Below, piece after piece: positions 38,358 through 47,170 of a stretch of DNA of 64,000 nt. Where the stretch lies: positions 46,604 through 110,603 of the forward strand of contig NZ_CAMKRR010000005.1 in the NCBI RefSeq assembly GCF_946415235.1, read 5' to 3'. Each line of letters begins with the position of its first letter. Position 1 is the first letter of the stretch. A program made the position numbers and the translations under genes. Below the pieces are notes generated by a model. That model was not told the DNA's origin. It was given only the letters and a program-made list of their open reading frames with translations, and ran no database searches. The DNA comes from an uncultured Ruminococcus sp. GTDB lineage: Bacteria > Bacillota > Clostridia > Oscillospirales > Ruminococcaceae.

Positions 38358-38602
38358 TGGAATTACTGAACAATCTCGCCAAGCTCCACACCACGGAGCT
38401 TGGCGCAATTCGTATAAAGAGAAACCTGTCCCTTGACTGCACTGATACCGTTGAATGGTGCAGGGAGCAGATAAACGCTCCAGAAGCTGTTACAGAGCGC
38501 AAGGGCAAGAACTGGTACATAACCGTAAACGGCTGTATCATCACCGTGAACGCATACAGCTATACCATAATCACCGCACATAAGCTCAGAAAGGAGCGAT
38601 AA
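38357..38602 (+). CDS. DUF3781-like small protein
   Basis: ATAATGG junction with the upstream stop; RIKRNLSLDCTDTVEWCREQI...WYITVNGCIITVNAYSYTIITAHK. Confidence 0.7.
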   Translation: MELLNNLAKLHTTELGAIRIKRNLSLDCTDTVEWCREQINAPEAVTERKGKNWYITVNGCIITVNAYSYTIITAHKLRKER

Positions 38603-38603
38603 T

Positions 38604-39077
38604 ATGAACATCAGAAGATTTAAAGAAGCCGATGCAGAAGCAGTTTCGGCTGTTGTTATAAAAACTATAAGAATATCCAACGTTAAGGACTACCCTGCCG
38701 AGTCCATGGAAGAGTGGGTCAAAATCATGCAGCCTCAGAATATCCTCGAACGCGCCGGCTGGACGCACTTCTATGTAGTAGAGGATAACGATACTATCAT
38801 CGGCTGCGGCTCTATCGGTCCGTTCTGGGGCAAGGAGGACGAGAGCGGTCTGTTCACTATATTCGTGCTTCCCGAGTATCAGGGAAGAGGCGTAGGCAGG
38901 CTCATTATGGAAACTCTCGAAAAGGACGAGTACTTCCTCCGTGCAAAACGTATAGAGATACCCTCATCAATTACAGGCTGCCAGTTCTATCGAAAGTTCG
39001 GCTACGACTACAAGAACGGCATAGCGGAGCTTGACGAGGAGAGGCTCTACCGCCTTGAAAAGTTCAGAGAAGTATAA
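38604..39077 (+). CDS. GNAT-family N-acetyltransferase
   Basis: LFTIFVLPEYQGRGVGRLIMETLE. Confidence 0.85.
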   Translation: MNIRRFKEADAEAVSAVVIKTIRISNVKDYPAESMEEWVKIMQPQNILERAGWTHFYVVEDNDTIIGCGSIGPFWGKEDESGLFTIFVLPEYQGRGVGRLIMETLEKDEYFLRAKRIEIPSSITGCQFYRKFGYDYKNGIAELDEERLYRLEKFREV

Positions 39078-39087
39078 GGAGAAAACT

Positions 39088-39837
39088 ATGTCCGACCGTT
39101 TTTCAAGAACCGGGCTTCTTTTCGGAGAAGAAGCCATGAAAGTACTTGCCAATTCCCGCGTTGCCGTATTCGGCGTAGGAGGCGTGGGCGGCTATGCTGT
39201 TGAAGCTCTTGCCCGCTCGGGCGTTGGCGCACTTGACCTCATCGACGACGACAAGGTCTGCGTTACCAATATAAACCGTCAGATCATCGCCCTCGGCAGC
39301 ACCGTGGGTATGTACAAGGTGGACGCGGCGGCAGAGCGTATCCGCGACATAAATCCCGACTGCAAAGTGACCTGCCACAAAATGTTCTATATGCCCGAGA
39401 CTGCCGATAAACTTGACTTTTCACAGTACGACTACGTTATCGACGCCATTGACACCGTAACGGGCAAGTTAGAGATAATCATGCAGGCCAAAAGTGCGGG
39501 AGTTCCCGTTATAAGCTCAATGGGCGCAGGTAACAAGCTCGACCCCACCGCCTTTGAAGTCTCCGACATATACAAGACCTCCGTATGCCCCCTTGCAAAA
39601 GTCATGCGCTATCAGCTGAAACGCCGCGGAGTAAAGAAGCTTAAAGTCGTCTATTCCAAAGAGCAGCCCTTAGTGCCTCAAGGTATTGCTGCTGAGGACG
39701 GCTCGGGCAATACCGATATGCGAACAGGCGCAGCAAGGCGCTCAACTCCCGGTTCTACAGCATTTGTCCCCTCAGTCGTGGGACTTATCATCGCAGGCGA
39801 GGTCATAAAAGACCTGACAGGAACCGGCGAAAAGTAA
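39088..39837 (+). CDS. tcdA: tRNA threonylcarbamoyladenosine dehydratase-like (ThiF/E1 family)
   Basis: RVAVFGVGGVGGYAVEALARSGVGALDLIDDDKVCVTNINRQIIAL; YDYVIDAIDTVTGKLEI. Confidence 0.88.
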   Translation: MSDRFSRTGLLFGEEAMKVLANSRVAVFGVGGVGGYAVEALARSGVGALDLIDDDKVCVTNINRQIIALGSTVGMYKVDAAAERIRDINPDCKVTCHKMFYMPETADKLDFSQYDYVIDAIDTVTGKLEIIMQAKSAGVPVISSMGAGNKLDPTAFEVSDIYKTSVCPLAKVMRYQLKRRGVKKLKVVYSKEQPLVPQGIAAEDGSGNTDMRTGAARRSTPGSTAFVPSVVGLIIAGEVIKDLTGTGEK

Positions 39838-39849
39838 AGGTGTAATATT

Positions 39850-40605
39850 ATGTCAAACTCCGAAGAAATTATCTCCGCCGCAAAGCAGGGATTTGAAGCT
39901 GCTTTTTCCGAGAAGAGCTTCTACAACAGGCAGACGCAGGACATTTCTCATATTGAAGCTATACTCGGTATCCTTCCGGTAAAAAGCGGCATGAGGATAC
40001 TTGACCTGGGAACAGGCAGCGGCTATCTCATATTTGCCCTTGCAAAAAAGTATCCTGAGGCATCCTTTGTCGGACTTGACATTGTCGAAAATGCTCTCAT
40101 GCATAACAGACAAAGGGCGGCTCAGGAGGGGCTGGACAATATCAGCTTCGTAAGCTATGACGGCAGCACTATCCCATTTGAAAGCCGCAGCTTCGACATG
40201 GTCGTTACAAGGTATGCCCTCCACCATTTTCCAGATATAAACAGCAGTCTTTCAGAGGTGAGCCGTATTCTGTCCGATAAAGGCTGCTTTTTCATTTCAG
40301 ACCCCGCCCCCAATGAGGGTGATGAAAACGGCTTTGCCGACGAGTATATGCAGGTAAAGCCCGACGGACATATAAAATTCCGCAGCCTTGACGAGTGGAA
40401 GTCTCTTTGTGGGAACTGCGGCTTTCAGCTTGCAGATTCATTCGTCAGCAGCATTCGTTTTCCGCGAAAATACGAGAAAATATACGAAACTATAATGAAA
40501 CGTCACCCGAAAGGGACTGTCAGCAGCTACGGTATCGAAGTCACGGACGGAGAGATATTCATCACCGAACAGGTCAATAATATGCTTTTTTGCAGGGAAA
40601 TCTGA
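39850..40605 (+). CDS. Class I SAM-dependent methyltransferase
   Basis: MRILDLGTGSGYLIFALAKKYPEASFVGLDIVENAL; FDMVVTRYALHHFPD. Confidence 0.85.
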   Translation: MSNSEEIISAAKQGFEAAFSEKSFYNRQTQDISHIEAILGILPVKSGMRILDLGTGSGYLIFALAKKYPEASFVGLDIVENALMHNRQRAAQEGLDNISFVSYDGSTIPFESRSFDMVVTRYALHHFPDINSSLSEVSRILSDKGCFFISDPAPNEGDENGFADEYMQVKPDGHIKFRSLDEWKSLCGNCGFQLADSFVSSIRFPRKYEKIYETIMKRHPKGTVSSYGIEVTDGEIFITEQVNNMLFCREI

Positions 40606-40624
40606 CATTTACTGTTAAATCCCC

Positions 40625-40653
40625 TTGACCTTTTCGGCTTTTTGTGCTATGAT
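40625..40653 (+). promoter_or_regulatory. Promoter TTGACC-N17-TATGAT for DEAD-box helicase
   Basis: ttgacc 40625-40630, tatgat 40648-40653. Confidence 0.65.
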
Positions 40654-40691
40654 ATTTTGTATTGGAACATTGATGGAAGAAAGGTAACAAA

Positions 40692-42413
40692 ATGCATTTT
40701 AACGAACTGAATTTATCGGACGAGCTTCTCCGTGCCGTTGAAGAGCTCGGATACACGGAGATGACCGAGATACAGCAGCAGAGCATTCCCCTTCTCCTTG
40801 AGGGGCGCGACGTTGTTGGACGCTCGAATACAGGTACGGGCAAGACCGCCGCTTTCGGTATACCTGCTGTCGAGAGCATAACAGAAGCCGACAGGAGATC
40901 GACTGTAGTCCTTATCCTCTGCCCCACAAGGGAGCTTGCAATGCAGGCAAACGAGGAGATACGCAAGTTTGCCAAGTTCAAGGAGGGAGTAAAATCCTCT
41001 GCCATTTACGGCGGCGCAAGCATGGAAAAGCAGATACACGAGCTCAAACGCGGAGCAAATATCGTAATCGGCACTCCGGGACGAGTAATGGATCATATCC
41101 GCCGAAGAACGCTGAAGCTCGACTCTGTCCGCACGGTCATACTTGACGAAGCGGACGAAATGCTGAATATGGGCTTCCGCGAGGATATCGAGTCCATACT
41201 TGCAGACGTTCCCGAGGACAGACAGACCGTTCTCTTCTCTGCAACAATGCCTAAGGAGATAATGGCAATAACGGAAAAGTATCAGACCGATCCCGTTCAC
41301 ATAAAGATAAAGACCGCACAGAAGACTGTAGAGCTCATAGAGCAGTTCTACTTTGAAACAGCCATGGGTCGCAAGACCGATGCGTTAAAGCTTCTTCTTG
41401 CCGCATACAAGCCTTCATCTGCTATGGTATTCTGCAACACAAAGGTCATGGTGGACCAGCTCACCGAGGAGCTCGTAAAAAGCGGCTTCCGCGCAGCAGG
41501 GCTCCACGGCGATATGAAGCAGATACAGCGCACACAGGTCATGAACAGCTTCAAGAACAGAGCCGCTGAGATACTCGTTGCTACGGACGTAGCCGCAAGA
41601 GGCATCGACGTAAGCGGAGTTGACGCGGTATTCAACTATGATCTCCCTCAGGACAACGAATACTACATACACCGCATAGGCAGAACAGGCAGAGCGGGAA
41701 GAACGGGCACAGCCTATACTCTCATAAGCGGAAGAAAGCAGCTCTACGACCTCAGAGCCATTGAGAAATATACCCATGCCGAGATACGCGAAATGCCCCT
41801 GCCCGAAAAGTCGGACATCATCGCCATGAAGAAGGAGTCTCTCGTAAGTGAGATAGCCGAAGCTCAGGCAGGTCACAATGCATATGACATACTCGACAGA
41901 CTTGCCGCACAGGGTATCGACTACCGCGAAGCCGCTGCAAGAGTGATCGAGAAACAGCTCAAAGCCGAAACGGAGGCTCTCCCGGACCTTGAAAGCGCAC
42001 GTCCGCTTAAAAAGGGCAGGAACAGCGGTGCAAAGACTGTAAAGATAGTGATAAATGTCGGCAGGAACAGGCGTATAGCTCCGAATTTCATACTCGGCGC
42101 CCTTGTTGACGCGACAGGCATGACAGGCAGAGATTTCGGCAAGATAGATATTTTTGACGAGCACACCACCGTTGAGGTTCCCGAAGCCGAATCCGAATAC
42201 ATCATAGACAGTACCGACTCAATGAAGATCAACGGCAACAAGGTGGAGGTCAAGCTCTACAAGGGCAGCAGCCACGACAAGCCAAAGAGCCGCCGCACAG
42301 GTGAAAAGCCGCGTTTCGACCGAAAAAAGACAGCATACGGCAATAAAAAAAGATCGGAGATTTTCTCAGACTATATCCCCGACCGTAAAAAGCGCATGAA
42401 AAAAAGACATTAA
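40692..42413 (+). CDS. DEAD-box RNA helicase with DbpA-like RNA-binding C-terminus
   Basis: NTGTGKTAAFGIP, VILDEADEMLNMGF, SATMP, HRIGRTGRAGRTG; C-terminal RIAPNFILGALVDATGMTGRDFGKIDIFDEHTTVEVP. Confidence 0.94.
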   Translation: MHFNELNLSDELLRAVEELGYTEMTEIQQQSIPLLLEGRDVVGRSNTGTGKTAAFGIPAVESITEADRRSTVVLILCPTRELAMQANEEIRKFAKFKEGVKSSAIYGGASMEKQIHELKRGANIVIGTPGRVMDHIRRRTLKLDSVRTVILDEADEMLNMGFREDIESILADVPEDRQTVLFSATMPKEIMAITEKYQTDPVHIKIKTAQKTVELIEQFYFETAMGRKTDALKLLLAAYKPSSAMVFCNTKVMVDQLTEELVKSGFRAAGLHGDMKQIQRTQVMNSFKNRAAEILVATDVAARGIDVSGVDAVFNYDLPQDNEYYIHRIGRTGRAGRTGTAYTLISGRKQLYDLRAIEKYTHAEIREMPLPEKSDIIAMKKESLVSEIAEAQAGHNAYDILDRLAAQGIDYREAAARVIEKQLKAETEALPDLESARPLKKGRNSGAKTVKIVINVGRNRRIAPNFILGALVDATGMTGRDFGKIDIFDEHTTVEVPEAESEYIIDSTDSMKINGNKVEVKLYKGSSHDKPKSRRTGEKPRFDRKKTAYGNKKRSEIFSDYIPDRKKRMKKRH

Positions 42414-42425
42414 GGAGTGATACAG

Positions 42426-42521
42426 ATGAGAAGAAATATGAAGCCATGGATGAGAGTAATAATCCTTATGCTTGCAGGAGTTATGATACTCGCAGCGGTA
42501 ATACTCCCGTTCCTGAGATAA
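42426..42521 (+). CDS. 31-aa single-TM microprotein MRRNMKPWMRVIILMLAGVMILAAVILPFLR
   Basis: AAGGAGTG RBS upstream; short basic N-terminus followed by a hydrophobic helix; not listed in the ORF track. Confidence 0.5.
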   Translation: MRRNMKPWMRVIILMLAGVMILAAVILPFLR

Positions 42522-42527
42522 ATCCCG

Positions 42528-43175
42528 ATGAAAGCTCTGAAAAGGATACTTATATTTTGCGGCGCTGCACTGCTGACTGCCGCACTGTCGCTATGTATTT
42601 ACAATATAATGCAGGACAGAACGGCTGACAAGCGCTCCCGTGAGATACTTTCCGGGCTCAGGGAGCTCATTCCCGTGACCTCAGCCGAAGCTGATACCGA
42701 GAGCACAGAAAATCCCGCCGATGATATCTATGCAGCTTATCAGCAGGAGATGCAGTCAGACCAAAAACGTCATGAGATCATAGAACTCGACGGAAAAAAG
42801 TACTGCGGAGTGATCTCAATACCGACTATCGGCATCGAGCTTCCCGTATGCGACAGCTGTACCTATGATGACCTGAACGCTTCGCCATGCCGTTTCAGCG
42901 GCAGCGCAGAGGATAATGACCTTATAATCGCAGCCCACAATTTCAGCAGTCACTTTGGTTATTTGGACAAGCTGAACACAGGCGACGAGATATTTTTCAC
43001 CGATATAAGCGGAACTGTCCACAGCTATCGGGTCGACGAGATAAGAGCCATCGACGGCTCGGATTCGGAGGGAATGATATACGGAAAAGGCACTGACTGG
43101 GATATTACACTTTTCACCTGCAACCTGAGCGGACAGGCAAGGATAACAGTAAGAGCCTGCAAAATACAGAAATAA
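42528..43175 (+). CDS. Sortase (class B-like)
   Basis: YCGVISIPTIGIELPVCDS; NDLIIAAHNFSSHFGYLDKL; catalytic ITLFTCNLSGQARITVRA. Confidence 0.8.
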   Translation: MKALKRILIFCGAALLTAALSLCIYNIMQDRTADKRSREILSGLRELIPVTSAEADTESTENPADDIYAAYQQEMQSDQKRHEIIELDGKKYCGVISIPTIGIELPVCDSCTYDDLNASPCRFSGSAEDNDLIIAAHNFSSHFGYLDKLNTGDEIFFTDISGTVHSYRVDEIRAIDGSDSEGMIYGKGTDWDITLFTCNLSGQARITVRACKIQK

Positions 43176-43215
43176 AAAAACATCTTCAGTTATTCAATAC
43201 TGAAGATGTTTTTTT
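43174..43215. terminator. Bidirectional intrinsic terminator
   Basis: aaaaaaacatcttcagt...actgaagatgttttttt. Confidence 0.88.
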
Positions 43216-43216
43216 G

Positions 43217-44278
43217 TTATTCCTTATCCTCTTTTTTTGTCCTGATAAGCGCACCGAGGGATATCAGCAGTATACCTCCTGCGCCAAGGGGCACTATCGG
43301 CCACCAGAGCTGTCCTGTCTGCGTGAGCGGCGGCAGCTTGACCGTAGTTGTCGGCGGACTTGTGACATTGGTATACGTACCTGTAGCCGTTGTGTACGTT
43401 AAAGTAGTCTGATCTGTAGCGGAGGAAGTCGTAGTTGTCGTGCCCGAAGTAAGAGTAGTTGTCGTTGTAGTCGTATCCTTCGGATTATAGCTGTTTTTTA
43501 TGAGATACTGTGTGCTGTTGAAATCAATTATAACATTGTAGCCGACAGGTATCTCACGCTCGACAACGTACCAGTCGTTGATAGGTTCAAGGTCTCTCCA
43601 GCGATGCTCCCAGTTGTTCTCCTCGTTCAGTACCACTGTATCGTAGAGTTCATCGTTCCTGAAAAGGTCAACTGTTACATATGAGGGACGAGCTGTGTTT
43701 TCAGCCGAATCGTTTATCCATACCTTTCTTACGGTATACGAACCGACACTTCCGCCAAGAGTAGCATAGGCAAATTTCGGATATGCGTCATAGCTGAATG
43801 AAATATCGGAATCATCAGCCTCAAGCAGGAGAGATGAGGGAACATAGTAGGTATTGCCGACTTGCAGCGTTCTTCCCACAGCAAGATATATGCCCTTGCT
43901 CAAGCCGCTGAATTTCAGCTCGCCGTTTTCATCGGTCTCACCGCTGCCGACGGGAGCAATACCGTCCGCAACTGCGTAGCTTTCGAGGGTTTTTGCTTTC
44001 TCGGATACGTTTTCCTCGTTGATCTCATTGATATCTATAGGATATCCCGCAAAATCTCCCGTAAGCGCAAAGCCGCTTCCCGAGCGCACTCCAACTCTGT
44101 AGAGCTTCCATTTCATACCTGTAAGGATGGTGTTATCCTTTCTGCATATCAGGGTTACGGAGCGGTCGTTCCCGGCGCCGACAGCGCCTGACAGCGGTAT
44201 AAACATAAGCATAAGGGAAAATGTTAAGAAAACGCATGAGAAAAATCTCATGAATGATTTACCGTACCTTTGCATCAT
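43217..44278 (-). CDS. Cell-wall-anchored pilin-like protein with CnaB-like region and LTQTG sorting signal
   Basis: AYPKFAYATLGGSVGSYTVRKVW pilin-motif-like; Thr-rich stalk; LPPLTQTGQLWWPIVPLGAGGILLISLGALIRTKKEDKE. Confidence 0.75.
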   Translation of the reverse strand: MMQRYGKSFMRFFSCVFLTFSLMLMFIPLSGAVGAGNDRSVTLICRKDNTILTGMKWKLYRVGVRSGSGFALTGDFAGYPIDINEINEENVSEKAKTLESYAVADGIAPVGSGETDENGELKFSGLSKGIYLAVGRTLQVGNTYYVPSSLLLEADDSDISFSYDAYPKFAYATLGGSVGSYTVRKVWINDSAENTARPSYVTVDLFRNDELYDTVVLNEENNWEHRWRDLEPINDWYVVEREIPVGYNVIIDFNSTQYLIKNSYNPKDTTTTTTTLTSGTTTTTSSATDQTTLTYTTATGTYTNVTSPPTTTVKLPPLTQTGQLWWPIVPLGAGGILLISLGALIRTKKEDKE

Positions 44279-44279
44279 A

Positions 44280-45113
44280 TCACCTCTTATTTTTTGATCT
44301 TATCCTGCCCGAAACTGCCCAGAAGATCATCAGGATCACAATGACAGGAGCAACTATAAACGGCAGAACCTTTATATCGTCAACGGGGACAGCATCGGCA
44401 GTTACCTTAATGATGTGAGGCTGTCCGCTCTCGATCCTGTGAGCTCTCACAAGCAGACGGTGCGTATTTATACCGTATGGAGTGCAGGTCATAAGAGTAA
44501 CGCAGTCCATATCGGGTATCGGCACAAGCTTGTCCATTTGATACGGCAGGACCGTATTTATCTCATCGACCTCATATTCCATTACTTCGTCAAGCACGGT
44601 GATACTGAAAGTATCATTTTCCGTGAGCTTGTCGATATCAGTGAAGAGCCTTGCAGACGGAAGTCCGCGGTGTGCGGATATTACCGCATGATTTCCAATG
44701 CCGCCGATGGGGAGTGAAGTCCCCTGAAGGTGACCCACGGCGATATTGAGCACCTCGCTGCTGGTTCCGTGGTATATGGGGAGATAAGCGTTTATCTTAG
44801 GTATATCAATATATCCCATTATACCCGTACCTGTTATGTCAAGAGCCTGTTCATAGCCCTTTACATTCTTATAATCACTGAGAGGAGACTCCAGCTTTGC
44901 AAGCTCGCTGTTATACTTCTCCGCTCTTTCAAAGAACTTTTTCTTTACCGAATCGTCCATTTCGCTGACCGTCTGATCGTATACCGCGATAGCTCTTGAG
45001 AGCTTGCCAGCGTTCCACCAGTTGCTGAACGAAGGGTAGAGCATAATGCAGATACCTGCAACCAGAGCAGCAAAAAGAACGATGTTAAATATCAGACTGC
45101 GCTTGTTTTTCAT
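44280..45113 (-). CDS. Class C (pilus) sortase
   Basis: TGTGIMGYIDIPKINAYLPIYHGTS; VISAHRGLPSARLFTDIDKL; VTLMTCTPYGINTHRLLVRAHR; C-terminal TM. Confidence 0.92.
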   Translation of the reverse strand: MKNKRSLIFNIVLFAALVAGICIMLYPSFSNWWNAGKLSRAIAVYDQTVSEMDDSVKKKFFERAEKYNSELAKLESPLSDYKNVKGYEQALDITGTGIMGYIDIPKINAYLPIYHGTSSEVLNIAVGHLQGTSLPIGGIGNHAVISAHRGLPSARLFTDIDKLTENDTFSITVLDEVMEYEVDEINTVLPYQMDKLVPIPDMDCVTLMTCTPYGINTHRLLVRAHRIESGQPHIIKVTADAVPVDDIKVLPFIVAPVIVILMIFWAVSGRIRSKNKR

Positions 45114-45670
45114 TTTATCCTACCAAATGAGCCAAAAGGCGTGACCCTGAAATAAACTTTTCCGATTATGTTTTCCTCAGCGACACATCCAACGGAGGTC
45201 GTGCGGCTGTCCACCGAGACCTCTCTTTCATCGCCCATTACGAAGTATCTATCCTCGGAAACTGTCATCGGGAACGTGATATCACATTCTCCCGACGAGA
45301 CTTTGCTGATATATGGTTCGTCAAGCTTTTTTCCGTTCAGCTCCACCGTACCGTCGTCAAGGATATTTATAGTATCGCCCGATGCGGCGATAACACGTTT
45401 TATAAGGACTTTTTTGTTATGGTAGAAGGCGATAATGTCGCCTTTTTTTATATCCCCGGACTTATTGCACAGCACAGTCTGTCCCTTTGATAAAGTAGGC
45501 TCCATGCTGCTGCCGGTAACTCTGAAAAGCGGGAAAACGAAATTGCAGATCAGAACGATAACGGCTGCGGCGGTGATAAGAGACGAAACAGTGCTGAAAA
45601 GAGCTTTCGCAAAGGCTTTTCTGTAGCTTTTCGGCTCAATATTGTTTTCATTGGTATCTTTTTCGTTCAT
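45110..45670 (-). CDS. Signal peptidase I
   Basis: RVTGSSMEPTLSKGQTVLC; VLIKRVIAASGDTI; VMGDEREVSVDSRT. Confidence 0.92.
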   Translation of the reverse strand: MNEKDTNENNIEPKSYRKAFAKALFSTVSSLITAAAVIVLICNFVFPLFRVTGSSMEPTLSKGQTVLCNKSGDIKKGDIIAFYHNKKVLIKRVIAASGDTINILDDGTVELNGKKLDEPYISKVSSGECDITFPMTVSEDRYFVMGDEREVSVDSRTTSVGCVAEENIIGKVYFRVTPFGSFGRIK

Positions 45671-46123
45671 TTCACGACACAGCCCTTCGGTTTATACATA
45701 ATGTAATGCAAGCGTAAATTAATACAATAAATTTATCTCTGTTTTTAAGTGAGCATAATATTAATTGATATAAGTATTGATTAAGCAAATATTTCAATGC
45801 ACAGTTCTATGTACATATTATACTTTCCTGTCAGGAGAAAAGTCAATAATAAAGTGTGAACAAACTTTATAAACATCAAAAATTCGGCGTTAGTCACAAC
45901 GTATTTGTTTTAATTTAGGCAAATCGCCAAATAGTTTCCTAATTAAAAACAAAGGATTAATAATATGTTAACACGAATTCTGGCAGTATAATATTACATT
46001 TTCAATCCTGACCGTACATTTTTTGACTCAATTTTCTATGGTAAAAGCGTACAAATCAGGTAAAAAATATTAGACTTTTGTCACAAAAATTAATTACTTA
46101 ATGTTAATAATATATGAATGTGG

Positions 46124-46153
46124 TTGACGTCTTATCATAACAAGTGGTATAAT
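46124..46153 (+). promoter_or_regulatory. Promoter TTGACG-N18-TATAAT for the + pilus wing
   Basis: ttgacg 46124-46129, tataat 46148-46153. Confidence 0.7.
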
Positions 46154-46201
46154 ATCATTACACAGAACAATGTTATAAATTTGTTCACACGGAGATAATT
46201 T

Positions 46202-46558
46202 ATGACTGATAAAGAATTCAAACGCTTAAAAAGAAGCGACCTGATATATATAATATATGAATATCAAAAAAAGCAGGAGGAGCTCCTCAGAGAAAACAGT
46301 GAACTCCGCGAAAAGCTCAGTGAAAAAGAGCTTAAGATCGAGAATGCAGGCTCTCTTGCCGAAATAGCCGCAAAGCTCAGCGGACTTTTTGAGGCAGCTC
46401 AGCAGACGGCCGATGATTACATGAGCCAGCTTGAGTTTGCCGCTTCCGCCGAAGCCCGTAAAAAGGCCGACGCTATCATAAAGGAAGCCGAGGAAAAGGC
46501 CCAGAAGATAATAGAAGAAGCAAAAATGAACGCTCCTGCACAGAAAAACGACGAATAA
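46202..46558 (+). CDS. Small coiled-coil protein in pilus operon
   Basis: EKELKIENAGSLAEIAAKLSG...; AEARKKADAIIKEAEEKAQKIIEEAK heptad-like region. Confidence 0.7.
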   Translation: MTDKEFKRLKRSDLIYIIYEYQKKQEELLRENSELREKLSEKELKIENAGSLAEIAAKLSGLFEAAQQTADDYMSQLEFAASAEARKKADAIIKEAEEKAQKIIEEAKMNAPAQKNDE

Positions 46559-46572
46559 AAGGATAGGATACC

Positions 46573-47145
46573 ATGTCAGCAAACAAGAAAACTCCCCAGA
46601 CTATGCCTTCTGTCCAACAGGTAGAGGCAGAGCTGAAAAATATAAATCATAAAAAGAGATTCAGAAGCACCCTGTTCAGCACAGTTTCGATACTCATTGT
46701 CGTTGCAGCAGTCGCGGTGCTCATCTCCACACTCTTCTTCCCCGTCGTTCAGGTCGTGGGAAGCAGTATGGAACCGTCACTGAATGACGGTGATATTCTT
46801 TTGCTTGTTAAATCGGATAAGGTAACATATGGAGAGCTGTGCTGCGTTTCATGGCAGAACAAATCGCTGCTGAAGCGCGTTATCGGCCTTTCGGGGGATG
46901 TTATCGAAATAGACGGCAGCGGAAATGTCTCGGTCAACGGTGAGCTCCTCGACGAGCCCTACGTTGAAGAGAAGGAACTCGGCAGATGCGAGATCGAATT
47001 TCCGTATCAGGTGCCTGAGGACAAGATCTTTATCCTCGGAGACCAGCGCGGGACCTCTGTGGACAGCAGAAGCTCTGCCATCGGCTGCGTAGGAAAGGAC
47101 CAGATAATAGGAAAGGTCATATTTAAAGTATGGTCTAAAAAATAA
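46573..47145 (+). CDS. Signal peptidase I
   Basis: QVVGSSMEPSLNDGDILLL; SLLKRVIGLSGDVIEI; ILGDQRGTSVDSRSS. Confidence 0.92.
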   Translation: MSANKKTPQTMPSVQQVEAELKNINHKKRFRSTLFSTVSILIVVAAVAVLISTLFFPVVQVVGSSMEPSLNDGDILLLVKSDKVTYGELCCVSWQNKSLLKRVIGLSGDVIEIDGSGNVSVNGELLDEPYVEEKELGRCEIEFPYQVPEDKIFILGDQRGTSVDSRSSAIGCVGKDQIIGKVIFKVWSKK

Positions 47146-47170
47146 TCGAGAAAGGGGGACGGCGAAATAA

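Noticed and set aside
41415-42164. 249-aa minus ORF
   Set aside because: Antisense to the DEAD-box helicase C-terminal half.
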